Shown here one piece after another: positions 28,395 through 38,207 of a stretch of 64,000 bases of DNA; the stretch's first letter is position 1, and every line of letters begins with the position of its first letter. The notes under the pieces were generated by a model. The model was not told where the DNA came from, ran no database searches, and saw nothing but the letters and a program-made list of their open reading frames with translations. Origin of the DNA: CBDVBZ01 sp965372355 (GTDB lineage: Bacteria > Krumholzibacteriota > Krumholzibacteriia > WVZY01); assembly GCA_965372355.1 (NCBI GenBank), contig CBDVBZ010000004.1:26003-90002 (forward strand). The letters run 5' to 3'. The translations under genes were made by a program, and so were the position numbers.

Positions 28395-29534
28395 TTACCC
28401 ACGCGCCGGTTTCTCGGCCAGGCCGCACAGGATCTCCCGACATCGCCCCCAGGAAAACCGGTGTTTCGCCTTCGCGATCCCGTCTTGCAACCGTTGCGCA
28501 GTACCATCGCGGAAGAACTCGAGCATCGCCCCGCTCAGAGCATCCGGGTCACCCGGTGTCACGACGTAACCCGACACTCCATCCTCTACGACATCGGGTA
28601 ATCCACCGACCCGCGTGACGACAACCGGCCTGTCGAATCCGAACGCTATCTGCACGATTCCGCTCTGCGTCGCGGAGAGATACGGCAGCACCACAACATC
28701 GGCGGCCACGAAGTATTTCTCGACTTCCTCGTTCGGCACATACTGGTCCACCATCCGCACGCGGTCTCCGATCCCCAGACCCTCGATCTCGCTGACGTAC
28801 GGCTGCCTGTCCTCGTAGAATTCGCCGACGATCATCAGCGTGGCCTCGATCTGCTGAATGGTTTTGGCGAAGGCCTGAATTAAAACCCGGAGACCTTTAT
28901 AGGGGCGGATCAGTCCAAAAAAGAGAATGACCCGACCATCGACTCCAATCTCCCGGCGCGCCGTTTCCCTCGTATGCCGGCCTTTGTTGAATATGTCATA
29001 GATCGGATGTGGATGGACATCCACGACGGCACCCTTTTTTATGCTTAGGAGGTTGCGACGATCCTCCTGCGATTGGACGAGGAAACGGCTGACCTGAGAG
29101 AACCCCAACCGGATCAGAACCGTGTCGATCAACGATTTCTCGTGGGGCAACACGTTGTGACACAAAAAGGCGACTCTCCGCTTCAGCGATCCGCCGAGAA
29201 GCAGAATGATCACGGCATAGGCGACGGCAAAAAACGGATGCCACCACTGAAATACGATCAGATCGGGTCGATAAGATCTCATCGCTTGAGCGGCGCTCCA
29301 GAACGACAACGGATTCATCGTGTCAATGAGACGCCTCGAGGGCACATCGAGCGGCTCACCACTCGTATCGAACTGCGTCTTGCCGGGGAATAGGAATGAT
29401 GGATAGAGTCGTTTGAAATTCACCACCAGAACATCGTGGTGCTTACCAAACTCCTCTGCAAGCACGGATGTGAAGTGTGCGATCCCGCCGCGATACGGAT
29501 AGACAGGTCCGACGAGACAGACCTTTTTGATCAT
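28395..29534 (-). CDS. GT4-family glycosyltransferase
   Basis: Soluble or peripheral retaining glycosyltransferase of 379 residues. The N-terminal domain starts CLVGPVYPYRGGIAHFT, and the C-terminal domain has the donor motif LFFGLIRPYKGL and the E-x7-E region replaced by the SATQSGIVQIAFGFDRPVV stretch, common in this subfamily. It overlaps the preceding GT2 gene by 4 bases (ATGA). It probably adds a sugar to the lipid-linked glycan; donor and acceptor cannot be read from sequence. Confidence 0.83.
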   Translation of the reverse strand: MIKKVCLVGPVYPYRGGIAHFTSVLAEEFGKHHDVLVVNFKRLYPSFLFPGKTQFDTSGEPLDVPSRRLIDTMNPLSFWSAAQAMRSYRPDLIVFQWWHPFFAVAYAVIILLLGGSLKRRVAFLCHNVLPHEKSLIDTVLIRLGFSQVSRFLVQSQEDRRNLLSIKKGAVVDVHPHPIYDIFNKGRHTRETARREIGVDGRVILFFGLIRPYKGLRVLIQAFAKTIQQIEATLMIVGEFYEDRQPYVSEIEGLGIGDRVRMVDQYVPNEEVEKYFVAADVVVLPYLSATQSGIVQIAFGFDRPVVVTRVGGLPDVVEDGVSGYVVTPGDPDALSGAMLEFFRDGTAQRLQDGIAKAKHRFSWGRCREILCGLAEKPARG

Positions 29535-30490
29535 GGCGCTTGCCCGCCTCCAAGGGGCAGCCCGGAGTCGTGCGTGAGGTGTTCGCGCAGGGTGTAGGTG
29601 GCTTCCTGGGCGCCGCGCGCCGTGATCAGCTCAGCGAGTAGCCCGATCGAGCCGATCTGAAGCGCCACGATGATCAGAACAAAACCCGCGAGCATGATCG
29701 GCCGAACCCTCAGGCCGACGCCACCAATGTACTGTATGAGAAAGATGATCTGAGGTATGGCTCCGATTACGAACAGAACGAATGCGATACGTCCAAAAAA
29801 ATGAAGCGGTTTCAACGCTCGTCGCGTGATGAACATCACTGTGACGAGGTCAAAGAACCCATTCAGAAAACGCTCGCCACCGTACTTGCTCCGACCGTAC
29901 TTGCGTTTGAAATGCCGGACCTGGATCTCATCGACCTTGAACCCTTCCCAACCGGCCAGAACGGGTATAAAGCGATGCAGCTCTCCATACACCGCTATGG
30001 ATCTAGCCACTTCCCCTCTGTAGGCCTTGAGTCCGCAGTTGAAATCGTGGAGGCGAAGACCGCTCATGACGGAAGTGACGAAATTGAAGAACTTGGACGG
30101 CAACCTCTTCGTCCACGGATCTTGTCTATCCATTTTCCAACCCGACACCAGATCGGCGCCCTCGTGGAGCTTATTGATCAGCGCGGGTATCTCAGCGGGG
30201 TCGTCCTGAAGATCCGCATCCATCGTGATGATGATATCGCCCGTGGCCTCCTTGAATCCCACCGACAGCGCGGCCGATTTGCCGTGATTGCGTCTAAAGC
30301 TCAGGACTTTGACCTTGGGAGAACGCTCATAGAGATCGCGCAGAATGAGGAGTGACTTATCCACGCTGCCATCGTCGACAAAGATATACTCGTAGTCCAC
30401 CCCGATGCCTGTCATCACGGATTCGAGGCTTTCGAACAGCTCAGGGAGGCTTTCTTCCTCGTTGTAGAGCGGGATCACCACGGATATCAT
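29531..30490 (-). CDS. GT2 polyprenyl-phosphate glycosyltransferase with two C-terminal membrane helices
   Basis: GT2 enzyme of 319 residues of the ArnC/GtrB/YfdH type: VVIPLYNEEESL, FVDDGSVDKS, the metal motif TMDADLQDDP, then KRKYGRSKYG and two hydrophobic segments at about residues 235-290. Members of this type make undecaprenyl-phosphate glucose, aminoarabinose and similar donors. A strong AGGAGG lies 7 bases before the ATG. It lies between the epimerase and a GT4 enzyme and probably charges a second lipid carrier for the GT-C enzymes. Confidence 0.85.
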   Translation of the reverse strand: MISVVIPLYNEEESLPELFESLESVMTGIGVDYEYIFVDDGSVDKSLLILRDLYERSPKVKVLSFRRNHGKSAALSVGFKEATGDIIITMDADLQDDPAEIPALINKLHEGADLVSGWKMDRQDPWTKRLPSKFFNFVTSVMSGLRLHDFNCGLKAYRGEVARSIAVYGELHRFIPVLAGWEGFKVDEIQVRHFKRKYGRSKYGGERFLNGFFDLVTVMFITRRALKPLHFFGRIAFVLFVIGAIPQIIFLIQYIGGVGLRVRPIMLAGFVLIIVALQIGSIGLLAELITARGAQEATYTLREHLTHDSGLPLGGGQAP

Positions 30491-30499
30491 TTCGACCTC

Positions 30500-31456
30500 C
30501 TAATCACCGATCAATCGCTTGAGTGTGGCCTGCAGCCACTCCGTCTCCATCGCGAGGCCTTCCTCCACCGTCGTCTTTGGCGCGTATCCAAGCTCCCCCC
30601 TGGCCAGACTGATGTCGGCATACGTGTGAGTGACATCCCCTTTTGCCCGGTCTTCGTATCGCACGTCCAGACCCGTGGGAAGTATTCCGGAGATGATGTC
30701 GAGCGCGGCATTCAATGCGATCCGTGTGCCACCCCCCACATTGAAAACGCTCTCTTCCCCATCGTATTCCATGGCGAGCGTACAAGCCTCAACGATATCG
30801 GAAACGAACGTGAAATCCCTCGTCTGAGTACCATTGCCAAAAACCGTAACCGGTTGTTCGTCCAGACCGGCTCGGATAAACCGATGAAACGCCATATCGG
30901 GTCGTTGTCTGGGCCCAAACACGGTGAAGAACCTCAGAGCCACCACCGGCAATCCGAAGTTGCTCCGGTACAGCAGGCAAAGCGCCTCGCCGGAGAGCTT
31001 GGTAACACCGTATGGGGAGACGGGGCACGTCGGATGGGTCTCGGACATGGGAAGCTCCTGGGTCTCCCCATAGACTGAGCTCGAGCTCGCATACACAAAA
31101 CGTCTGACACCCTTGTTTCGCGCCGCCTCGCACAGTCGCTGAGTCGCCCGTATATTGGCGTCGACATAGCTGTCGAACAGGCTGTCCCAACTGTCCCTTA
31201 CACCGGCCCACGCCGCGAGATGAAAGACGTAGTCGACTCCCTCGAGAATGCCGTCGAGATCGAGTTCGTTGAGATCGCCCTCGATCAGCGAGAAACCCTT
31301 CTTCTTCTCAAGACTGTTGAGATTCTCTCGTTTGAACCGGACATCGTAGTTCGCGCAGAGCGAATCGACACCGACGACGTCGAGGTCCTTTGCCAACAAC
31401 GCCTCAGTGAGATGCGAGCCGATAAACCCTGCAGCACCGGTTACGAGCGTTTTCAT
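30500..31456 (-). CDS. NAD-dependent nucleotide-sugar epimerase (GalE/GAE-like)
   Basis: Extended short-chain dehydrogenase of 318 residues with the NAD loop VTGAAGFIGSH (5-15), the catalytic Ser and YxxxK in SSSSVYGE and SPYGVTKLSGE, and RFFTVFGPRQRPDMA, the motif of UDP-glucuronate or UDP-glucose 4-epimerases. Length is normal. It probably provides UDP-galactose, UDP-galacturonate or a related sugar to the neighbouring transferases; the precise substrate cannot be assigned. Confidence 0.87.
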   Translation of the reverse strand: MKTLVTGAAGFIGSHLTEALLAKDLDVVGVDSLCANYDVRFKRENLNSLEKKKGFSLIEGDLNELDLDGILEGVDYVFHLAAWAGVRDSWDSLFDSYVDANIRATQRLCEAARNKGVRRFVYASSSSVYGETQELPMSETHPTCPVSPYGVTKLSGEALCLLYRSNFGLPVVALRFFTVFGPRQRPDMAFHRFIRAGLDEQPVTVFGNGTQTRDFTFVSDIVEACTLAMEYDGEESVFNVGGGTRIALNAALDIISGILPTGLDVRYEDRAKGDVTHTYADISLARGELGYAPKTTVEEGLAMETEWLQATLKRLIGD

Positions 31457-31506
31457 AGGCGTCCATATTCGCCGATTGCGCCGCCGCGACGCCGGCCTGA
31501 CTCAGG

Positions 31507-34035
31507 TTACTGGTTCTCTGGAACCGAATCTTGCGTCTGTGTGCTGCGATCCAGGAGCTTCTGTCTGGATCTTATCATCGAATCGTCGTTGGGGTGACGC
31601 GCGATCCAGTTGTCGACAAAGCGCAGCGCCCGGTCAACGCGATTGTACCGCATGCATATCGCTGTTGCGCTCACAACCGCGTCTCTGTGGTCGGGACAGT
31701 ACTCTATCATCGCCTCTATCGTGGCAAGCACTCCTTGAAAATCCTCGATCCGCTCCTGCACACCCGCGAGACGATAGCGCACGTCGCAATCGTAGGGATC
31801 CTCTTCGATCTTGTCTCGGTAGTACTGTACTGCTCGGGTCGTGTCACCGCTCTCGAGGTAGTACCAGCCCAGCCACATCACAACGGGCGTCAAACCCGGC
31901 GAGATCTGCTCGGCCGCCTCCAGGTTCTTGATTGCCGCTTCGTAATCCTGTGCGCGGTATTGCATAAAACCGAGCTGGGTAAACGCTGCCGCATAGTTCT
32001 GAACCAGGCGATGCACAAATGGCGGGTGATAAATCGATTCATCCCGCTGGTAGTCCTCGTCGAGCAGCCCCAGATAGCTGTAGTTCTGCCAGACGTTCTC
32101 TTCGAGTTTTGCAAGATTGACCATGTTCTGCCCCTTGCGGGGAACAACACGGTAGGCCAACCCCTCCATCTCGAGGAACTCACGGTAGGGCTTGTAAATA
32201 TTCGGTGGGATCGTGACGGCAAAGTAGATCGGCTTCTTGTTGCTGTTGTATTTGAGGATGTGCTGCACGCCAATATCCCTGACGAGGATCCAGCTGCCGT
32301 CCTTGGTTTTGATCGGGCCCAAACGCGCGAGCTCGGCATCGGTCCAACGAATATTCACCTTTGGCTCATTGTCCCTCAGCTGCTTTATGTACCACGGCGT
32401 GTTTAGAAGGCTCAGGTTTACCACACGCACATCGGCGCGGTACTTCTCGACCTCCTGGATATACCAAAGTGGAAACGTGTCATTGTCACCGTTTGTAAAG
32501 ATGATCCCATCTCGGTCCAGTCCCACCAGCATGTTCTTCGCGTACTCGCTGCATACGAAGTCGGCGGAGCGGTCGTGCTGAAAGAAGTGAGCCCGAAGCG
32601 TGAACGCTGGAAGAACCAGAAATATAACGGCGGGCACGACAGCGGATGCCATACCGGTAACACCGACGCGAGATGCGAGACGCCGAATCTCGGACAGCAG
32701 GCTCGCCGCTCCGATCGCGATGAAAACGGCGAAATAGTAGAACGCGGGCAGATAGAAGTAGTCTCGCTCACGAACCTCCGCGTCGGAGAAGTTGAGATAA
32801 ACGATCATGCCGAGGCTCGTCACCAGGAATGTCGCAAACAGTATGACAAATGTCTTCCGGTGCTTTGCATAGTGATCCACCATACCCCAGATACCCAGCG
32901 CCAGCGGGATCACCGACCCGATATTCAGTCTACCAAGATAGACGGTCGCCATCTTGAACTGATCCTGGAGGTATTCGTTGAAATGCTGGAGCTGAAACCC
33001 AAAAAACGAGGATTTGCGCTCAAAGACGTTTGGCGGCGGGTACTGTTCGCGCCTGAGCACCGCATACAAACCGCGCCAGGTTTCCGGGTCCGCCTCGTCG
33101 ATGGCGGGGTTGTGCCCCGAGCGAATCTTGAGATACAGGTGCACCGAAATCCCGAGAATGAAGAGCGCGCTGCAAATGATGGCGAATTTTGATTTGGACT
33201 GTGCGAAAAAGACCGCCAGCGCGACCACGAAGAGCGCGATGAGGGTAAGTGTGATCTGACCGTTCCTGTAGAGCGTCGCGTCGGCCACAAAGATCGCCAC
33301 GCCCGCGCAGGCAAGCAAAAACTGCGTATTGCTGAACGACTTCTCCTTCGTCATCAGGATGACCAGGAAAACCCCCGAGAATGCCAGAATCGTTCCCAGG
33401 TGAAGACCGACGGTCAGCGCGAGCAGATAGAACAGAAGATAGACATATGAGACCGATTTCGGTCCCGTCGGGTTGTCCGCCCATTTGAGGGCCAGCCACG
33501 TCATGAAACCCATCACGAACACGCTCATCGCGTACACTTCGGATTCCGTCGAATTCGCCCAGTACGTGTGACTGAACGTTAGGAAGAGCGCGCCCACCGT
33601 CGCCCCGGCCACCCTGATCAAGGCGTCTGCCGCCGTGGCGCACCTCCCCATCATGTAGTCGAGGAAGCGAATCGCCAGCAGATACACCATCAGCACGCCG
33701 AGGCTGCCGGCAACCACCGATATGAAGTTCACCTTACCGGCGATCGAAAACGGCAGTGGAAGCATCGTAAACACCCTCCCCACTAGGACATAGAGCGGCG
33801 TCCCGGGTGAGTGTGGCACACCGAGTGTGTACGCGCTGGCAATAAACTCGCCGGCATCCCAGAATGGCGCGCTGGGAGCCATGGTTCTCATATAGAGAAA
33901 CAGGCTGAGCACGGCCGTAAACACAGCCCCGACAAGGAAATACACCCGAACAACGGGGTCCGCCGGCGCCGGCCTGGGTTGTGGCTCGGCCCTGGGGGCC
34001 GGCCGCGGTTTCGTTGATTTCTGCTTTTTTGCCAT
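31507..34035 (-). CDS. DUF2723 membrane protein with TPR repeats (putative protein O-mannosyltransferase)
   Basis: Protein of 842 residues. A proline- and lysine-rich cytoplasmic tail is followed by DUF2723: about 11 membrane helices with the first loop motif FWDAGEFIASAYTLGVPHSP, an acidic GT-C active-site candidate. A soluble part follows with FTNGDNDTFPLWYIQE, and finally several tetratricopeptide repeats (about residues 690-830). The eukaryotic DUF2723 protein TMEM260 is a protein O-mannosyltransferase, which makes mannosyl transfer from polyprenyl-phosphate mannose a reasonable idea here. The role is inferred, not shown. The gene is separated by 125 bases from the one upstream, without a clear promoter. 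Confidence 0.8.
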   Translation of the reverse strand: MAKKQKSTKPRPAPRAEPQPRPAPADPVVRVYFLVGAVFTAVLSLFLYMRTMAPSAPFWDAGEFIASAYTLGVPHSPGTPLYVLVGRVFTMLPLPFSIAGKVNFISVVAGSLGVLMVYLLAIRFLDYMMGRCATAADALIRVAGATVGALFLTFSHTYWANSTESEVYAMSVFVMGFMTWLALKWADNPTGPKSVSYVYLLFYLLALTVGLHLGTILAFSGVFLVILMTKEKSFSNTQFLLACAGVAIFVADATLYRNGQITLTLIALFVVALAVFFAQSKSKFAIICSALFILGISVHLYLKIRSGHNPAIDEADPETWRGLYAVLRREQYPPPNVFERKSSFFGFQLQHFNEYLQDQFKMATVYLGRLNIGSVIPLALGIWGMVDHYAKHRKTFVILFATFLVTSLGMIVYLNFSDAEVRERDYFYLPAFYYFAVFIAIGAASLLSEIRRLASRVGVTGMASAVVPAVIFLVLPAFTLRAHFFQHDRSADFVCSEYAKNMLVGLDRDGIIFTNGDNDTFPLWYIQEVEKYRADVRVVNLSLLNTPWYIKQLRDNEPKVNIRWTDAELARLGPIKTKDGSWILVRDIGVQHILKYNSNKKPIYFAVTIPPNIYKPYREFLEMEGLAYRVVPRKGQNMVNLAKLEENVWQNYSYLGLLDEDYQRDESIYHPPFVHRLVQNYAAAFTQLGFMQYRAQDYEAAIKNLEAAEQISPGLTPVVMWLGWYYLESGDTTRAVQYYRDKIEEDPYDCDVRYRLAGVQERIEDFQGVLATIEAMIEYCPDHRDAVVSATAICMRYNRVDRALRFVDNWIARHPNDDSMIRSRQKLLDRSTQTQDSVPENQ

Positions 34036-34160
34036 GAAGTTACCGATGCGGGGGTCGTTCCAAACCTGACTATTCTAGTGTTTTCTCGCGATAAGGTTCC
34101 GCAAAAACCGGACCGATTCGAATGCTATAAGCTACCCCAGCTAGCAGATCGGATCAACAG

Positions 34161-35150
34161 CTAAATGGTGGAGGCATCGGCCCTTGGGTTGGACATCTCG
34201 CGCCTACGGGCTAAAAAGAACGCAAAACCGAGCAGACTAATCGAGACCGAGATCAGATAGGTCAGGAATTCTATCGCGAACGCATCGGTCCGTCCGATCC
34301 CTGCCTGCGCAAAGAGCAAGATTCCCAACCCCTCCCTGACACCAAGCCCGTTTATCGTGATCGGGGGTATCATGGCCAGACCCAGCACCGGCACAAAGAC
34401 GAAAAACAACCCAAAGACCACGGCGTCGATCGGCACACCCAGCGCGACCGCCGCGAGAACGTGCGTCATGACCCGGAGGAACTGGATGACCAGCGACAGG
34501 AGAATCAGCCTCAGAACGAGCCACCGCCTGCTCTTGAACTCACTCAGGCCATCGAATATCCATCCCGCCCGTTTGTCGACCGACAACGGGCGAATCAGAC
34601 CCACGAGCCGTCTCAGAAGTGTGCCCAGTGGCTTGATGAAATAGAAGCCCACCAACGGCATCATGCATCCGAGAAACACAATCAGGTAGACGGCTACGGT
34701 CCCGCCCGGCCAGAACGCCGTGCTCAGCAACACGGCCGCAACGGCCAACAGACAGAGGCTGAAAATCCCGATAAAGCGATCCATCAGTGTGACCGCCGTC
34801 ACCCGATAGACGTTGCTGCCTATTCGGCTGACATCGTAGATCTTCATCGCGTCCCCGCCGATATTCGCCGGCAGGAAGTTGTTGAAAAACAACCCCACGA
34901 AATAGAAGCGAAACGATTGCGGAAAAGTCAGTCGAACGCCCGATGCGACCAGAAGGAAATGCCACTGGAGTGCGCCGAGGACGTTACTCACAAAGAAGAC
35001 GAGGATGGCAAGCGCCACGGTGGCTCGATCGAGGGTCCGCACGAGGGCGAACAGATCCTCGAGCGATATCTTGCTGACGAGAAAAATCAAGAGCCCGGCG
35101 CTTACCAGGAGCTTGACCAGGAGCTTTGCTAACGGACCGGGCGCCTTCAT
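34161..35150 (-). CDS. AglD/YbhN-like lysylphosphatidylglycerol synthase TM-region protein
   Basis: Membrane protein of 329 residues with about eight hydrophobic segments, of the UPF0104/LPG_synthase_TM family. Family motifs seen are FFNNFLPANIGGDAMKIY and the late PPITINGLGVREG. Related proteins include archaeal AglD, needed for S-layer glycosylation, and bacterial MprF-like flippase domains. It may handle a polyprenyl-linked sugar. The ATG at 35150 overlaps the stop of the upstream GT4 gene by 4 bases; the open frame to 35429 is antisense-like filler. Confidence 0.8.
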   Translation of the reverse strand: MKAPGPLAKLLVKLLVSAGLLIFLVSKISLEDLFALVRTLDRATVALAILVFFVSNVLGALQWHFLLVASGVRLTFPQSFRFYFVGLFFNNFLPANIGGDAMKIYDVSRIGSNVYRVTAVTLMDRFIGIFSLCLLAVAAVLLSTAFWPGGTVAVYLIVFLGCMMPLVGFYFIKPLGTLLRRLVGLIRPLSVDKRAGWIFDGLSEFKSRRWLVLRLILLSLVIQFLRVMTHVLAAVALGVPIDAVVFGLFFVFVPVLGLAMIPPITINGLGVREGLGILLFAQAGIGRTDAFAIEFLTYLISVSISLLGFAFFLARRREMSNPRADASTI

Positions 35151-36265
35151 CCAGCGGACCCAATCTGACCGAGAAAGACACGCTCCATTTCCGCGGCCGT
35201 CCGGTCCCACGTCAACGATCCCGCCCATTGGACCGCCTTGCCGCTCATCTCCTGCCACTTGTGCTTGTCCCTGAGCAACTCGAGAGATTTCTCGGCAAAC
35301 GCCCGATCGTCTCCGTACTCCACCAGATAACCGGTCTCCCCGTCCTTGACGGAGTCTTGAAGCCCCGGACGGTTGCTCGCGACGACAGGGACGCCACAGG
35401 CGTTGGCCTCGACGACGGTGAGTCCCCAACCCTCCTTTGGGCTCGCGTTGAGAAAGAGATGCGCCTGGTTAAGCACCGCCACCAGTTCGTTCGTCTTTAC
35501 CACACCGAGGAATTTTACCGAGGTGTTCAAACCCATCTTCTCCACCAGATCGACGAGCTCGTCCACCCCCGGTCCGCCGCCAATGATAAACAGCCGGGCG
35601 TTTGGCAGCTGTTCCCGGATCCGCGCGAAGGCCTTTATCACGACATCGATCGACTTGTATTTTCGGATTCGCCCAAAGTGAACGATGGTCGGATCCGAAT
35701 ACCGGTCGAGACCCTCGATCCGCCTGTACGTGTCGTGATCGAGTCCGCACAGGACAACATCGATGCGCTCCGCCGCGATGCCCCGCCTAATCAGGTCTTC
35801 CTTCGTACTCGGGCTGATTACGGCGAACTGACAGTTTTTGTAAACCGCAGGTATCAGTCGTTCCCATAGATAGACGTAGCTCGCAAGCACGGCATTCGTC
35901 TCGCGGTAGATCGTGGTGCCGAACAGATGCGGGATAACGGGAAGCACCCGGGTGCGTGTCAGTGCGGGTAGAAAAAACGGGATCTTGTTTATGTCCTCGA
36001 TGATGAGATCGACTGGGTTCCGTTTGATAAATGACCTGACGTGAAACGGCAGAACGAAGTTCGCGTTGTACCAGCTGCCCTTCCTGATAACACGGATACC
36101 ATCGCACAAATCCGTCTCCTCACAACCCGGGAATCCGGTCGCGAACATTGTCACCTCGTGACCGTTCTTGACCATCCGCGTGAGGATTTCGTGGAGATGG
36201 ACTTCGGCTCCGCCGGCATCCGGGTTCTTGAGGTCCCGCCAGTTCACAGCTACAAATTTTGCCAA
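35147..36265 (-). CDS. GT4-family glycosyltransferase
   Basis: Retaining glycosyltransferase of 372 residues: an N-terminal NPDAGGAEVHLHEI loop, VHFGRIRKYKSIDVVI as donor-domain start, and SPKEGWGLTVVEANACGVP, the E-x7-E motif of GT4 enzymes that bind nucleotide sugars. The start is TTG with GGGAGG 5 bases before it. It lies 12 bases after the methyltransferase gene and overlaps the AglD-like gene. It may be a mannosyltransferase (PimB-like), but sequence alone does not settle that. Confidence 0.85.
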   Translation of the reverse strand: MAKFVAVNWRDLKNPDAGGAEVHLHEILTRMVKNGHEVTMFATGFPGCEETDLCDGIRVIRKGSWYNANFVLPFHVRSFIKRNPVDLIIEDINKIPFFLPALTRTRVLPVIPHLFGTTIYRETNAVLASYVYLWERLIPAVYKNCQFAVISPSTKEDLIRRGIAAERIDVVLCGLDHDTYRRIEGLDRYSDPTIVHFGRIRKYKSIDVVIKAFARIREQLPNARLFIIGGGPGVDELVDLVEKMGLNTSVKFLGVVKTNELVAVLNQAHLFLNASPKEGWGLTVVEANACGVPVVASNRPGLQDSVKDGETGYLVEYGDDRAFAEKSLELLRDKHKWQEMSGKAVQWAGSLTWDRTAAEMERVFLGQIGSAG

Positions 36266-36277
36266 GCCACCCTCCCG

Positions 36278-37036
36278 CTATTTCTTGATCGCGATACAGC
36301 CAATGACCATGGCCGTATTCGTGCGTAGTTTCTCCGGCACAGCCGATTTGACCGTTCCGTGAAGGCCTTGGAACCAACGGGGTTTCAACGGGTACATCGG
36401 CATCCGCAGACCGGTCTTGAGCAGGATTCGCCGAATCCCCCGGTACCATATCGGCGGCGACGGGTTGTGTCCATAGACCCCCACAACCTGCATACCGCGC
36501 TCCTCCACCAGGCGGCACAGCTGTGCCACCGAGAATTCGGTCTCCCAACCGGCGAACCACCGGCCCAGAAAAATCAGAATGTGTTTCAAAACGGTGTAAT
36601 AATGATAACGCTGCGGCACATCGACGAGGAGCACACCACCCCTTTTCAACACCCGTACGTGATCGTCCAGCATATCGCCCGGGTTGCGGAAGTGCTCCAG
36701 CAGTCCCTGGTGAAACACAACGTCGAGCGACTCATCCAAAAACGGGAGATCGAACGCGTCGCCGCACACGATTCGTACGTTGTGCCGCACCGAGCGGCTC
36801 ATCAGTGTTAGCGACTTCTCGCTGTAGTCCAGCGCATAGGTGATCGCGTCCTGCGACGCGATTTTGTCCGCGTCACGTCCTGTTCCCGCGCCGACCTCGA
36901 GAACTTTTCGCCCGGCCAGATCCATGTACTTTGTCAGGTTCTCGACGATTCGGTCATCGGTACCGTATACATCCTCGAGATCGCTGGAGGCTTCCCAGAA
37001 GTCATCCCAATGCTTTTTCTCTGAGGAACGTTTCAT
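36278..37036 (-). CDS. Class I SAM-dependent methyltransferase
   Basis: Methyltransferase of 252 residues with the SAM-binding motif LEVGAGTGRD at 46-55, an acidic residue at ALDYSEKSL, and the FDLPFLDESLDVVFHQGLLEH segment typical of UbiE/type-11 methyltransferases. The C-terminal part is basic and not recognisable. It precedes a glycosyltransferase, so a glycan or lipid-linked substrate is likely, but the acceptor is unknown. The ribosome-binding site is weak. Confidence 0.83.
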   Translation of the reverse strand: MKRSSEKKHWDDFWEASSDLEDVYGTDDRIVENLTKYMDLAGRKVLEVGAGTGRDADKIASQDAITYALDYSEKSLTLMSRSVRHNVRIVCGDAFDLPFLDESLDVVFHQGLLEHFRNPGDMLDDHVRVLKRGGVLLVDVPQRYHYYTVLKHILIFLGRWFAGWETEFSVAQLCRLVEERGMQVVGVYGHNPSPPIWYRGIRRILLKTGLRMPMYPLKPRWFQGLHGTVKSAVPEKLRTNTAMVIGCIAIKK

Positions 37037-37054
37037 CGGTGAGACGTCGCCAGG

Positions 37055-37786
37055 CTAGTAGCCGCGTCGCAATCGGTCCGCCAGCATGGGAGGCAGCCCC
37101 GCATCGAGGATTTTTGCCGCGGCCCGATCTACATCATACTCGACCCTGTGTATGTTGATTGATTTTGATTCGCTGTCGTAGACAACGTAGGCAGACCGCG
37201 CGTCTCCATCCCGTGGCTGACCCACGCTGCCGACGTTTACCATGATCTTCTTGTTCGCGTTGACCCTGACGCTATCCTCGGGAGCCAGCGGGACCACGGA
37301 ACCGTTGTCAGTGTGTACGGCTGGGAAATGGGTATGTCCAATAAAGGCAAGTGTCGGTTTCATCGCGTGAAATGCGTCTGCCGCTTCCAGAGGCTCGACG
37401 ACGTAGACCCATGCCTCCGGTCTGAAAGGCGACGAATGCACAGCCACGAACTCCGAGTCGACATCAATCAGCATTGGTAACGTTCGCAGATACTCCCGTC
37501 CGTTCTCCGTGAGGTTGGCCTCGCTGTAAAGAATCCCCGCCCTCGCCACGGGGTTGAACATCTCCCGCTGTGACGGATCGATCACCGCCGCGTCGTGATT
37601 GCCCAACACGGCCCGAGCCCCGGGAAGCGAGACAAACTTTTCCACACACTCACTCGGGTTGGCACCATATCCAACAAAATCGCCCAGACAGATTATCTCG
37701 TCGACGTTCCTTTCCATCGCGTCGGAAAGTACCGAGGTTAGCGCCTCGAGGTTGCTGTGAATGTCGGATATGATCAAGTATCTCAA
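37055..37786 (-). CDS. Calcineurin-like metallophosphoesterase
   Basis: Protein of 243 residues with the full set of dimetal phosphoesterase motifs: DIHSN (8-12), GDFVGYG, GNHD, and GHTHFPA, as in YfcE/MJ0936-type phosphodiesterases. The substrate is unknown. The start is a TTG that overlaps the nusB stop (TTGA), with AGGA 6 bases upstream, so translation is likely coupled to nusB. Confidence 0.85.
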   Translation of the reverse strand: MRYLIISDIHSNLEALTSVLSDAMERNVDEIICLGDFVGYGANPSECVEKFVSLPGARAVLGNHDAAVIDPSQREMFNPVARAGILYSEANLTENGREYLRTLPMLIDVDSEFVAVHSSPFRPEAWVYVVEPLEAADAFHAMKPTLAFIGHTHFPAVHTDNGSVVPLAPEDSVRVNANKKIMVNVGSVGQPRDGDARSAYVVYDSESKSINIHRVEYDVDRAAAKILDAGLPPMLADRLRRGY

Positions 37787-38205
37787 TTGGTGTCCTGCCT
37801 GAACATGTGCACGAAGTGGTCGAGCACTCCATTTACAAACTGTCCGGCGTCCCGCGAGCTGAAGGTGTGTGCGATCTCGATCGCCTCATTGATGATGACC
37901 TTCGACGGCACATCGGGGAAATACAGGATTTCGGCCAGAGCGAATCTGATGATGCTCTTGTCGATCAACGACACTCGCTCGAGGTCCCAGTTGATCAGCC
38001 CTTCGCGAATCTTCTCGTCTAGCTCCGCGAGGTGCTCCTGCGTTATTGTCAACAGGGCGCTTGCGTACTCGACCGTTTCCTGGCCCGAGGATCTTCGCTC
38101 CACCTGCTCCCCCAGGATCTCCTCCCACGACAGATCCGAGAACTCCGCCTCGTAGAGCACCTGGAGAACGATCTCTCTCGCCCTTCTTCGCTTGCCCACT
38201 TTCAC
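37783..38205 (-). CDS. nusB: Transcription antitermination factor NusB
   Basis: Small all-helical RNA-binding protein of 140 residues that joins NusE (S10) on boxA RNA during rRNA antitermination. It begins with the basic KRRRAREIVLQVLYE motif and ends with the conserved DAGQFVNGVLDH helix. The GTG at 38205 has GGAAGG 6 bases upstream, within the ribH stop; the frame opens at a GTG at 38220 without such a site. The ribH-nusB arrangement is common in bacteria. Confidence 0.93.
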   Translation of the reverse strand: MKVGKRRRAREIVLQVLYEAEFSDLSWEEILGEQVERRSSGQETVEYASALLTITQEHLAELDEKIREGLINWDLERVSLIDKSIIRFALAEILYFPDVPSKVIINEAIEIAHTFSSRDAGQFVNGVLDHFVHMFRQDTN

Positions 38206-38207
38206 GC

